This document shows positions 15,567 to 23,372 of a DNA stretch of 34,233 bases, piece after piece (the stretch's first letter is position 1; each line of letters opens with the position of its first letter). The stretch comes from a virus: positions 1 through 34,233 of IMG/VR virus record IMGVR_UViG_3300042465_001531; one strand, given 5' to 3'. The position numbers and the translations under genes were made by a program. Below the pieces are notes generated by a model. That model was given only the letters and a program-made list of their open reading frames with translations, did no database searches and was not told where the DNA came from.

Positions 15567-18500
15567 TTAAACTGCGTTGCCAAAAGCAAACGAGTTTTCA
15601 GCCCATGCTGCAAATACGTAGCGGCCACCACTTACATTGGCCAAAGTAGCGGAACGAATCTTGAACCCGTTGGAGAGGAAGTCAACTGCCACCGTGCTGG
15701 TATCCGCAGCATTCGCCAAATCAGCATACAAGGTGTTGCTGCCTACGTTGATTGGGGAGCGAGTGGAGTCCCACATGAACCAATTGGAAGTGCTGTCAAC
15801 GCGCTTGACCAATATCATTTTTGGCTTGAAACCGCAGTCTACAAAGGGGCCGTCGGCAGAGCCGTTGCCAAGGTACACGCTATACATTGATTGCCCAGAT
15901 ACGGTGGCGAATGTGTAGGCTACGTATGTGACCCCAGAACCATTAGTAAGCGCGGAAGTGCCAACTGTAAAGTCGGTAGTTGTTGGAGACGTGTTGTTCC
16001 ATACAGTTGTACCAGCGGTGTACCCAGCGGTGGAATTCAGCGATAAATACCCGCCTTGCGGGGAACTTGCAGCTTGGTCTTTATGGTAAACAGTCCAAGC
16101 ATTTGCCGCGCTTCTGGCTTTTACAATTATGAACGCTATAGGGTTCTGATCCCCCGTTGTTTGCGCCCGCACAAGAGCCGCCGCAGTAGCGTTACCCGTA
16201 TAAGTGGTAATACAAATCCCCAGCGGGTTGAACTGATTTACTACCGCAAGGTTAGTAGAAACCGCCGTCTGGGTTTTAGTTTGGCCGGTTCCCATCCTCC
16301 ATTGCCACGCCAAGTAAGTAGCTGACGCAGTATTTACACGGGCTAAGCTACCGACAGTAAACCCAGTACTGCTAAACGCAGTGACACCCGTAGCTTGAGT
16401 GGTTTCTGCGGCGGCGGAGTTAACAATCAACTCTTTTGTTGTCCCGCGAGACGAGTCATAGATTACGTTATCAGTCGCTCCGCTGATGCCCTTTATCCAC
16501 ACCAAGTCCCCGTAAGTGTTGCTGTTGTTAACTGTGTTGGTTACAGCCAAAGAACTGCCTGTACCCGTATAAACCGTAGCGGCTACGCTGTTTGCGGAAT
16601 TCAACGCCCTAAATTGCACTTGGTTTAACCACGTAAGAGTGTTAAGAACTTCTCTGGGATACGTATTTACCGATGTATTTGGGTAGACGAAAGGCCGCTG
16701 CCCAAAGTTGATATTGCAAGATGAGGTCACGCTTGTAGAAGAGTTGCCAACCACGGGCACGTAGTACCAAGAGTTGCCTGTGGCGGGAATCATTGAGGAG
16801 TACGCAACGCCCAACGCAGTACCGTTCTTGTAAAAAATTATAGAAGAGCCTGCGACTTCAACCCCAATAACATCTCCGACTGTGGCTGACGCACCAAAAG
16901 GTTCGGATAGGTTGTTGTTTACTTTGGTACCGGTTGCGGAATCATATACATAGCCTCTAGGACTAAAGCCCGGATAAGACGCAGTTACATCATTGATTTG
17001 GATGATTCCAATTTGTAGTGTGCCCGCAGTGATCGTTACCTCAAAATACGCGTTTGAACGCAAGCCATAGCTTCCGCCAACCGTTGAGACGCTTATGGTA
17101 AATTGCATTGACCCAACAGCCCGAGAATAATTTGCACTGCCCGGAGCGGAATAGCTTAAGTTGCCGTTTGTCAATGTACCAAGTGGAGCGACAGATTTGG
17201 CCAGTGGGTTCAACACTGAGTAGTTTCCACGCCCATAAGCCCCGTCGTAATACGCCACTGGAACATCAAGCATTGAGTCATACGTTGCACCGGTCGTTAT
17301 GCTGATATTGTTGGGCGTCCAGTTGTTACCGTTACCGCTGTAGTCTTTACCAATGGTCGTTGCTGTTACACCGCTGTTGTCGCTGAAATTGATGTAAAAG
17401 CCGTTTGCGCCGTATGTACCATCGTACCGAATAGGTTGCCACTGACTGGTGATTGGGGCCGAAAACCCGAAGCTAGATGGCGTCAGAGCTTGGCCATCAA
17501 CAAAATTGATCTCAGTGAGATAGCCATCAAAATAGTTGGTGGTGTTTGCCGCGCCTATCTGGTGGGCAATAGCAGTATTGAATACCGTATTGGCCGTTGT
17601 TCCTGTACCTGCAACATTGCCGTTTACATACAGAGTCTGGGCAGCGCCGTTCTGCGTGTAAACAATGTGATACCAAGCGGAAGGGTCACGATATACCGCA
17701 GTGGTTGTAACTGCTGTAGTGCCAGCAAGCGTCAAAACAAGTTGATCGCCTGAGTTAAACCCAAAGTTGGTTGTGGTGCTTGCCCCAAACAAATACGAGG
17801 TTGTTCCCAACGCGCCGCGCTTCACCCAGCCAGACCAAGTAAAGATAGTTGAAGATGTCGGTGCACCAAATGTGTCGCTCAAATAAGCGGATGCTGAAGA
17901 GCGCAAGCGAACACTGCGGCTAATCGTGTAGGGTGGGCCAACAAGTTTTTTAATGTAGTTAGAAAAGCCTCCTGTCGAGGCTGTTAACGCAGGACTCGCA
18001 GTCGCTATCGACCCGGAAGCAAAAGTACCCGCTCCCGCTATCACCGTTATTAAAGAACCCGTTGTTGCAGTAATAGGCTTAAGCGCATTGCTGTACTGGG
18101 AAACAAATTGCGCGTCTGTTTGGTACTGCCCAAACAGGCTACCATCGGCGGGTATTTTGTAAAACTGCCACGCATTTCCATTTCCAGAAAGAGTTGCAGT
18201 TTCAGCAAGTGTAGTGTTGCCAACCAAATACACTGATTGCCCAACTGCCGCCACCCCCCTGAACGCTGAACTGTTGATGCCGGGGAAAGTTGTTACCCCC
18301 GAGTTATTAAAGCATCTCGCCCATACTACAGTTCCTGTAGAAGTTAGTTTAATTAAAAGCGGCACCCCGTAAGGCCCATCCTGATTGGCATACGCTGCTT
18401 GGCCTAATAAGTACACGTTCCCAAAAAGGTCGCAAGTAGAAGAATACAGAACATTCATAACGTACTGTGATATGTACGTTTGGAATACGCAGTTGCCAGA

Positions 18501-19361
18501 TGTATCAAATTTTAATATAGTGGGGTTAAACAACGACGCACTTCCTGCACCGATAATGTATATGTTGTTGAACTGGTCAATGCTTAAAACTTGAATAGAG
18601 TTATTTTGTCGTGAAAAATTTGTATTATTAACCCCATTAAAAACTTTTTGCCATTGAAGAGTTCCACTGCTATTGTATTTAAAAAGACCGTAATAATAAT
18701 TGCCGCTAAAATTACCCAAAATTTGCCCAAGACAATAAATATTTCCCGCTGAATCTAAAATCATGTTTACCCCTCCAACGAAGGAAGTAGCATCGGCAGG
18801 AAATACATTGGTCGGCCAAGTTACAGTTTGAGCCCATTGCGCAGTGCCACTGCTGTTGTATTTAACAACCGTGCAATTGTCTAATAATAGATACACGTTA
18901 TCGCTAGAGTCAACTGCCAACTCAGAGGCGCTGTTTGACGCTACGGAATTAACTATTGTAGAAACTTGAGCAGCTATATTGCCGTTGCTTGCATCAATCT
19001 TCAAATACCCAGTTTTATTTCCAGATGCAAAGTCGATTACAGTGGTATATACGTACCCGTTTGCATAGACCGCTCTAGACCCATAAGTGGTTGTAGAATT
19101 ACTTGTACCGGCGTAATTTTTTTGCCAAACAGTATTGCCAAAGCTATCGACTTTAAGTGCTACAACATTAATGTTAGCGTTGGATGTCCCCGCCAGCCCT
19201 ACAAAATAAGTATTTCCTTGGGGGTCTTCTGCCGCTTGTCTTAATATAGAAGTGCCTTGCGTTGTCGTGCCAAGAAGGTGCCCCATGTAAAACGCGCCGG
19301 ACACCCCATTGGAAGATAGGGCTCTTGCATTTGCTGCACCGGATGTAATTATGGTTGGCAT
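15567..19361 (-). CDS. Giant tail fibre/adhesin: beta-propeller, LamG-like and SPRY-like domains, 1264 aa
   Basis: The start MPTIITSGA at 19361 is seven bases after the previous stop. Residues about 40-400 hold at least five repeats of the form D..GN.Y..G...KY...G...W (DSSDNVYLLL, DSAGNIYCLGQ, DQFNNIYIIG, DLFGNVYLLGQ), resembling the SBBP beta-propeller repeat. Residues 482-635 resemble a LamG/concanavalin jelly-roll (VRLRSSASAYLSDTF ... WYHIVYTQNGAAQTLYVNG ... FDGYLTEINFVDG). Residues about 770-895 resemble a SPRY sandwich (AYFEVTITAG ... GVEVAGSSIIFYKNGTALG). Residues 945-1264 hold two fibre modules with WIKGISGATDNVIYDSSRG and GPFVDCGFKPKMILVKRVD, like a domain I know from phage fibres (DUF7483-type). 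The likely role is binding host surface glycans or proteins. It is the last and largest of the fibre genes. Confidence 0.85.
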   Translation of the reverse strand: MPTIITSGAANARALSSNGVSGAFYMGHLLGTTTQGTSILRQAAEDPQGNTYFVGLAGTSNANINVVALKVDSFGNTVWQKNYAGTSNSTTTYGSRAVYANGYVYTTVIDFASGNKTGYLKIDASNGNIAAQVSTIVNSVASNSASELAVDSSDNVYLLLDNCTVVKYNSSGTAQWAQTVTWPTNVFPADATSFVGGVNMILDSAGNIYCLGQILGNFSGNYYYGLFKYNSSGTLQWQKVFNGVNNTNFSRQNNSIQVLSIDQFNNIYIIGAGSASLFNPTILKFDTSGNCVFQTYISQYVMNVLYSSTCDLFGNVYLLGQAAYANQDGPYGVPLLIKLTSTGTVVWARCFNNSGVTTFPGINSSAFRGVAAVGQSVYLVGNTTLAETATLSGNGNAWQFYKIPADGSLFGQYQTDAQFVSQYSNALKPITATTGSLITVIAGAGTFASGSIATASPALTASTGGFSNYIKKLVGPPYTISRSVRLRSSASAYLSDTFGAPTSSTIFTWSGWVKRGALGTTSYLFGASTTTNFGFNSGDQLVLTLAGTTAVTTTAVYRDPSAWYHIVYTQNGAAQTLYVNGNVAGTGTTANTVFNTAIAHQIGAANTTNYFDGYLTEINFVDGQALTPSSFGFSAPITSQWQPIRYDGTYGANGFYINFSDNSGVTATTIGKDYSGNGNNWTPNNISITTGATYDSMLDVPVAYYDGAYGRGNYSVLNPLAKSVAPLGTLTNGNLSYSAPGSANYSRAVGSMQFTISVSTVGGSYGLRSNAYFEVTITAGTLQIGIIQINDVTASYPGFSPRGYVYDSATGTKVNNNLSEPFGASATVGDVIGVEVAGSSIIFYKNGTALGVAYSSMIPATGNSWYYVPVVGNSSTSVTSSCNINFGQRPFVYPNTSVNTYPREVLNTLTWLNQVQFRALNSANSVAATVYTGTGSSLAVTNTVNNSNTYGDLVWIKGISGATDNVIYDSSRGTTKELIVNSAAAETTQATGVTAFSSTGFTVGSLARVNTASATYLAWQWRMGTGQTKTQTAVSTNLAVVNQFNPLGICITTYTGNATAAALVRAQTTGDQNPIAFIIVKARSAANAWTVYHKDQAASSPQGGYLSLNSTAGYTAGTTVWNNTSPTTTDFTVGTSALTNGSGVTYVAYTFATVSGQSMYSVYLGNGSADGPFVDCGFKPKMILVKRVDSTSNWFMWDSTRSPINVGSNTLYADLANAADTSTVAVDFLSNGFKIRSATLANVSGGRYVFAAWAENSFAFGNAV

Positions 19362-19368
19362 ATCAATC

Positions 19369-20214
19369 TCACTTAAACGAAGTTTGTGTGGCCAAAACGG
19401 TGAATGCGGCAGAGCCGGTTTTGATGATGGTGTAAGTGTAAGAGTCAATACCGCTTGGAGTACCAGCAATCCACGCCACACCGTTGGTGTACTTCGGCGT
19501 CACAGATACGCCGTCGATGGTGATTACATTGTTGTAGTACGCAGTCGTGCCTTGGGTCACCAAGAACGCCAAGGTGATGGTCTGACCCGTAGCCATGACC
19601 GTATTCAAGCTGGTGCCGCTGGAGCCCCGGAAGTTCACCGTCCAGTTTGCCGAAGCATTGGATGTGTAGTAGATGATGGACTGGGTGGTCACGTCGTAGT
19701 TGATCGTGCCAGTTGCCGCAGTTGCTGAGATGGTGGTCGGCTCGGCGATGTTGGGGATTACCGAGGACAAGCTGGCGGCTGTGCCGGACGCAGTGAGGTT
19801 GGCAACCGTAAGAGCGGAGATGTAGTTCAGCCCTGTGATGACATCCGTGCCGTTGTTGACCAGAATCTGCTTTGCCCCAGCGGGTACAGACACACCGGTC
19901 TGGCCGTTGACTTTGACAGTGACTGCGCTGGCCGTGGAGTTGAAGATGAAGTACAGCTTGCGCTTGGCTGGGACTTCTACCGTACCACCACCAGTTCCCG
20001 AGAATTGAATGAACATGTTCCGAGCTACGCCAGACGCGCCGTCAGGGATGGTGATGACGTCGGTACCGCCCGAGCAGGAATACGTCACGTAGCCAGAAAT
20101 GGCGTCCTCAATCAGTGTGCCCAGATTGACGTTGGTGGTGTTGCCCCAAGCGCCTGCTTGGTCGCCTGAGCCAATGAGCTGGATGCCCAGATTTGGTGAA
20201 TACGTACTGCTCAT
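19369..20214 (-). CDS. Tail fibre-like protein, 281 aa
   Basis: AAGGAG lies seven bases before the ATG. The N-terminal region (SSTYSPNLGIQLIGSGDQAG, WGNTTNVNLGTLIEDAISGY) is a recurring start of fibre proteins in environmental phages. The rest is beta-rich, with Thr/Ser/Val/Gly repeats and a middle segment (FIFNSTASAVTVKVNGQTGV) like those that wrap triple-beta shafts. The C-terminal half (NWTVNFRGSSGTSLNTVMAT, GQTITLAFLVTQGTTAYYNN) looks like a compact head domain. No enzyme motif is visible. The location inside a run of fibre genes supports a virion-surface role. Confidence 0.8.
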   Translation of the reverse strand: MSSTYSPNLGIQLIGSGDQAGAWGNTTNVNLGTLIEDAISGYVTYSCSGGTDVITIPDGASGVARNMFIQFSGTGGGTVEVPAKRKLYFIFNSTASAVTVKVNGQTGVSVPAGAKQILVNNGTDVITGLNYISALTVANLTASGTAASLSSVIPNIAEPTTISATAATGTINYDVTTQSIIYYTSNASANWTVNFRGSSGTSLNTVMATGQTITLAFLVTQGTTAYYNNVITIDGVSVTPKYTNGVAWIAGTPSGIDSYTYTIIKTGSAAFTVLATQTSFK

Positions 20215-20223
20215 GGGAACTCC

Positions 20224-20490
20224 TTATTTGATGATGTTCACTATACGGCTATTGTCCTCCAAAGCAACAAATTCGTGGCTTTGGTCTGTAGGAAAGTCAA
20301 TGACTGCCCCGGCGCTGTACTCGGCTTCCCACTCATTACCATGCGCCTTGATCTTGCCCCGGGCCACGATGGTAATGTGGGCATTCCCACCGCTATGGGT
20401 GTGCATAGGCAGCATGTCCCCCACCTTCTCAAAGGTGTAAACCACGCCGGAGAGTTTTCCAGTGCTGAGCGAGGTACTAAGCAATGACAT
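20224..20490 (-). CDS. Single-domain cupin among tail fibre genes, 88 aa
   Basis: A compact cupin barrel: VGDMLPMHTHSGGNAHIT supplies His30, His32 and His38, and GAVIDFPTDQSHEFVALED supplies the second motif with His72. The usual metal-binding Glu of motif 1 is absent. The start MSLLSTSLSTG is chosen at 20490. In-frame upstream alternatives (ATG at 20499, TTG at 20505) exist, and none has a clear ribosome site. The gene overlaps the end of the preceding gene by 14 bases. It may be a metal- or sugar-binding fibre accessory, or an enzyme modifying a surface sugar. Confidence 0.75.
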   Translation of the reverse strand: MSLLSTSLSTGKLSGVVYTFEKVGDMLPMHTHSGGNAHITIVARGKIKAHGNEWEAEYSAGAVIDFPTDQSHEFVALEDNSRIVNIIK

Positions 20491-20734
20491 CTGGAGCATC
20501 GCCAATTACATTGGAGACTGTATCAATTGGCGCAGTCGATTGTGGGGGCTCAACAAATTGCTCGCCTACATACTTCCAGCCTATACCCATCATTGACCAA
20601 GACCCAGAAACACCTTCCGTTGGGAACTCCACTGCCAAGTGTGTATCCGTTGAAGGCCAAGTGTCGCCATCCGCTACGAAGATGATGTTCTCAATCACTT
20701 CTGTTTCTCTATTGATAATTGCCCAATTTGCCAT
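20477..20734 (-). CDS. Small tail fibre-associated protein, 85 aa
   Basis: The pattern MANWAIINRETEVIENIIFV, Pro/Trp in the middle and GIGWKYVGEQFVEPPQ near the C-terminus resembles short proteins that follow tail fibre genes and are thought to act in fibre assembly or cap the fibre. GAGGA lies seven bases before the ATG. It follows the polyglycine fibre gene directly, so it may be that protein's partner. A chaperone role is inference. Confidence 0.7.
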   Translation of the reverse strand: MANWAIINRETEVIENIIFVADGDTWPSTDTHLAVEFPTEGVSGSWSMMGIGWKYVGEQFVEPPQSTAPIDTVSNVIGDAPDVIA

Positions 20735-20743
20735 TTTTTATCC

Positions 20744-21766
20744 TCAGTAAAAGAACAAAGTAACCCGGCCTGCTGCTCCTGCGCCACCAGTAGTGTTAAC
20801 CACAGCCGCTGAGCCCCCTCCACCGCCCGGTACAGTGCCGTTACCAGCAGCGCCAGACCCTAAAGCACCACCATTGCCGCCATAAAGTGATATTGCGTTT
20901 GCGGCACCAGTGCCAATCGTATTTCCTCCTGCGCCACCAAAAAGAGCATCCCCTTGCGCAACTGAACTTTGGGCACCAGCGCCACCGTTATAAGCGCCGC
21001 CGGGTCTACCTGTTGACAAAGCATTCGGAAGTTGCCCACCCGCAGCTAACGGGCCTCCACCACCCCCTACGCTTTCGCAATTGAAAGGGCGACCGCCACC
21101 GCCACCGCCAAATGCTTGAATGGCAGTTCTACCGTTGTAAGCTGTATTCAAATTTACTTGTGATGTCCCGCCCACCCCGCCAATTTGGGTGTCGTTAACT
21201 GTGCCAGCAGCGCCACCAGTACCAACAGTCACGGACAGCGGAAACGTCAAATAAGATTTAGGTACAGTAACTGTGTTGTAACCACCGCCACCACCGCCAT
21301 TACCGGGATTGCCTCTGCTTGAGCCACCACCGCCACCCCACAGTTGTATTGTTACAAATGTGTAAGAACTTCCGGGATCAGCATAGCTTGCATTTGAAGA
21401 TGCAAAGGTTACGAGCAACGGTGTTGGCGGAGTTGCAGTTGATGCAATAGTGATTGAACCCGCGCCGTTGGTAATGGAAATGCCGGTGCCTTGAGTTAAG
21501 GTGGCGCGTGTGAACCCCGTGCCGTTGCCGATATCCAATGCGCCGTTTGCGGGGGTTGTAGCTAAACCTGTACCGCCCTGTGCAACGGATAGAGGGGTTG
21601 TTAACCCGGACATAGAAGTGATGTCGGAGTTTGCACCTTTCAAAGCAAATGGGGCGGCTCCAGTAGTGGTTACGCCTGTTCCACCATCAGCCACGGCGAG
21701 TGGCGTCAGTGTTAGATCAATTGCTGGGGATGTGATCCCTGTGGAACCATCAATAATTACACTCAT
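20744..21766 (-). CDS. Polyglycine-rich tail fibre adhesin, 340 aa
   Basis: The N-terminal part has fibre-shaft repeats LAVADGGTGVTTTGAAP and LSVAQGGTGLATTP, the GGTG type common in phage long tail fibres. Residues about 140-340 are dominated by Gly runs (LWGGGGGSSRGNPGNGGGGGG, AFGGGGGGRPFN, SVGGGGGPLAAGGQ, VPGGGGGSAAV) ending in VTLFFY. This resembles Gly-rich fibre-tip adhesins in which stacked polyglycine II helices form the receptor-binding part, with variable loops between Gly runs. AAGGAG lies six bases upstream and the ATG overlaps the previous stop (ATGA at 21763-21766). The loops are the likely specificity determinants. Confidence 0.85.
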   Translation of the reverse strand: MSVIIDGSTGITSPAIDLTLTPLAVADGGTGVTTTGAAPFALKGANSDITSMSGLTTPLSVAQGGTGLATTPANGALDIGNGTGFTRATLTQGTGISITNGAGSITIASTATPPTPLLVTFASSNASYADPGSSYTFVTIQLWGGGGGSSRGNPGNGGGGGGYNTVTVPKSYLTFPLSVTVGTGGAAGTVNDTQIGGVGGTSQVNLNTAYNGRTAIQAFGGGGGGRPFNCESVGGGGGPLAAGGQLPNALSTGRPGGAYNGGAGAQSSVAQGDALFGGAGGNTIGTGAANAISLYGGNGGALGSGAAGNGTVPGGGGGSAAVVNTTGGAGAAGRVTLFFY

Positions 21767-22041
21767 GTCAACTCCTTGCGAACGGACAACAAAGGCTGCG
21801 TCGATAGCTCGTAGGATTTAGCCACTTCGTTTCTGAAGGATTCAACCGCCGCGCCTGTGTGTCGTTGTTGTTGGCTGTTTTCTACCAAAAGCACTGGGAG
21901 CCATGTAACAGCACAGCCCCACTCATCCACATCTTGGCCTGTGTTCGGGTTCATCCCGCGCATCTGCGTGAACCAAGAGCACTTGATTCCGACACAATCT
22001 TCTTTGATGAGTGGGCAGAAATTACCGGGTTTGAGTTGCAT
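21763..22041 (-). CDS. Conserved cysteine-containing phage protein, 92 aa
   Basis: Four cysteines (9, 16, 21 and 43) in FCPLIKEDCVGIKCSWF and EWGCAVTWLPVLLVEN could bind a metal or form disulfides. QQQRHTGAAVESFRNEVAKS follows. I recall the same pattern as a common uncharacterised protein of environmental phages and prophages. The ATG begins one base after the previous stop. The location between a collar-type fibre and a polyglycine fibre suggests a fibre accessory, but nothing in the sequence shows the function. Confidence 0.75.
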   Translation of the reverse strand: MQLKPGNFCPLIKEDCVGIKCSWFTQMRGMNPNTGQDVDEWGCAVTWLPVLLVENSQQQRHTGAAVESFRNEVAKSYELSTQPLLSVRKELT

Positions 22042-22042
22042 A

Positions 22043-22702
22043 TCAGTTCTTTACACAAATAATCAGATCAATGTACTGCACAGCAAAGTCCATAGCAGTA
22101 CCCGTAAAGCTACCCGTGAAGGTATGGTTGTGTGATGCTGAAGCACCCGCCGCCACTGAATTTTGAATTGATATTCCAGTTGAAGCGGCGGCTGTTGTTT
22201 GAGTTCCGGCAGTACCAGCGTTACCTGTGCCGTCTGCCACCGTTGGCGTGCTTGTGACATCAGTGGTTCGCAATGCAAATGTGTGGGAATGCGTTGGGTC
22301 TGTGACTGCGTGGGTGTGCGCCGGAACGCCTGATTGCGCGGCGGTCAATGTTGTTCCGCCAACAGTACCAGAAACAGTACCAGCCGGAGTTCTGCTTGTA
22401 AACACCGATGTAAACGCAGTCGTACCGCCCGTACCGCCTCCAGTACCAGACACTACGCGCAATGCTTTGTCGTTCTGTGTCGTGACTTGTGTCCAGCCTG
22501 TCGGCGCAGCAGCTTGGTAAAACAACAAAACTGTGCCTGCGGCAAATGCTCCTGCACCAACTGGGGTGTTTACAAACGTCACAACTTGCGCCGCGCTCAC
22601 AGTCATAGCCGTTACGCCACCTGTTTGTAATTCAAGAACGCCAGACGTATCCGCGCTTTGTACCAAACCGCCGCTTGTGGATGCGTTAATTATGGTTGTC
22701 AT
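22043..22702 (-). CDS. Tail collar-type fibre with HxH motifs, 219 aa
   Basis: After a short N-terminal shaft, residues 55-72 (AGTVLLFYQAAAPTGWTQ) match the tail-collar domain start (GxI..w....P.GW). Three HxH pairs follow: His129/131, His138/140 and His191/193. They end in a C-terminal strand pair FAVQYIDLIICVK typical of collar domains. In T4 gp12 and gp37, HxH motifs from three chains hold metal ions along the fibre tip, so a trimeric metal-bearing receptor-binding tip is likely. The ATG overlaps the XkdW-like stop (ATGA at 22699-22702). Confidence 0.88.
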   Translation of the reverse strand: MTTIINASTSGGLVQSADTSGVLELQTGGVTAMTVSAAQVVTFVNTPVGAGAFAAGTVLLFYQAAAPTGWTQVTTQNDKALRVVSGTGGGTGGTTAFTSVFTSRTPAGTVSGTVGGTTLTAAQSGVPAHTHAVTDPTHSHTFALRTTDVTSTPTVADGTGNAGTAGTQTTAAASTGISIQNSVAAGASASHNHTFTGSFTGTAMDFAVQYIDLIICVKN

Positions 22703-22863
22703 GCTAGTTGTTCCTCAGTAGGGCGTGGCAGTGTTGGATGATTCCATTCCTTGATGTAGTCACCGTTGCCATCAGAGTCGTTCTGCAAGCGGATGTTGAT
22801 GTCAAAGTCTTGTTGAGTCAGCGCGGGGTACAGCGCCATGATCTTGTCGTATAGTGTCATCAT
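22699..22863 (-). CDS. XkdW-like small tail-associated protein, 54 aa
   Basis: Translation from 22863 gives MMTLYDKIMALYPALTQQDF, then IRLQNDSDGNGDYIKEWNHP and a PRPTEEQLA end. This is the pattern of XkdW-type phage proteins (short, acidic, with LYPALT and WNHP). The ATG overlaps the stop of the C1q-like gene (ATGA at 22860-22863) and the stop overlaps the collar fibre start (ATGA at 22699-22702). It is probably a fibre chaperone or an attached C-terminal part, by position. Confidence 0.85.
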   Translation of the reverse strand: MMTLYDKIMALYPALTQQDFDINIRLQNDSDGNGDYIKEWNHPTLPRPTEEQLA

Positions 22864-23372
22864 GCGCCCCTTACCATTGATGCTTGGAAATATGTTAAAT
22901 CTGTAGCGGATGCAATAACTGGCGATGTTCCAATTATAAAAGCGTATGCTTCAATGTAATCAGTAGAACCATTCAAATACACTAAACAAGTTACTTCGCT
23001 CTGGGTACTGCTTGCTGTAGAAAACACTCTTTTATATACTGTTCCATTTTTATAAATAGCCGCTTGTGTGTTTGATGTTGTTGTATCTGGTGCAACTGCA
23101 AACTGAACTTGGTAATATCCAGCCACAGTAGGTGTAAATGTAGAAGAAGCAAAATTACTATTGGTATCAAATTCTTCGGTTTGAAAAGTAACTTTTGTAA
23201 ATGTAGTTGTAGTAATACTCTGCGTTGCGCTTTTATAAGCACTAAACGCAGGGCCATTTATAGACATTGTTCCGGTTGTTGCTGGCAAAGTCACAGTCAC
23301 AGTCCCAGCAATGGCTGGTGCGCTCAATGCAACGCTTCCCGATGTATCGCCTTGAATGACAACTGAACTCAT
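22860..23372 (-). CDS. C1q-like trimeric fibre tip protein, 170 aa
   Basis: Residues 1-40 (MSSVVIQGDTSGSVALSAPA, then VTVTLPATTGTM) form a short shaft. From about 41 there is a C1q/TNF jelly-roll: GPAFSAYKSATQSITTTTFT, KVTFQTEEFDTNSNF, FTPTVAGYYQVQFAV (the hallmark GxYxVxF strand), AAIYKNGTVYK and a C-terminal YFQASMVRG. The start is placed at 23372, where the ATG overlaps the previous stop (ATGA); another start at 23384 would add four residues. Likely a trimeric receptor-binding head on or beside the 628-aa fibre. Confidence 0.85.
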   Translation of the reverse strand: MSSVVIQGDTSGSVALSAPAIAGTVTVTLPATTGTMSINGPAFSAYKSATQSITTTTFTKVTFQTEEFDTNSNFASSTFTPTVAGYYQVQFAVAPDTTTSNTQAAIYKNGTVYKRVFSTASSTQSEVTCLVYLNGSTDYIEAYAFIIGTSPVIASATDLTYFQASMVRGA

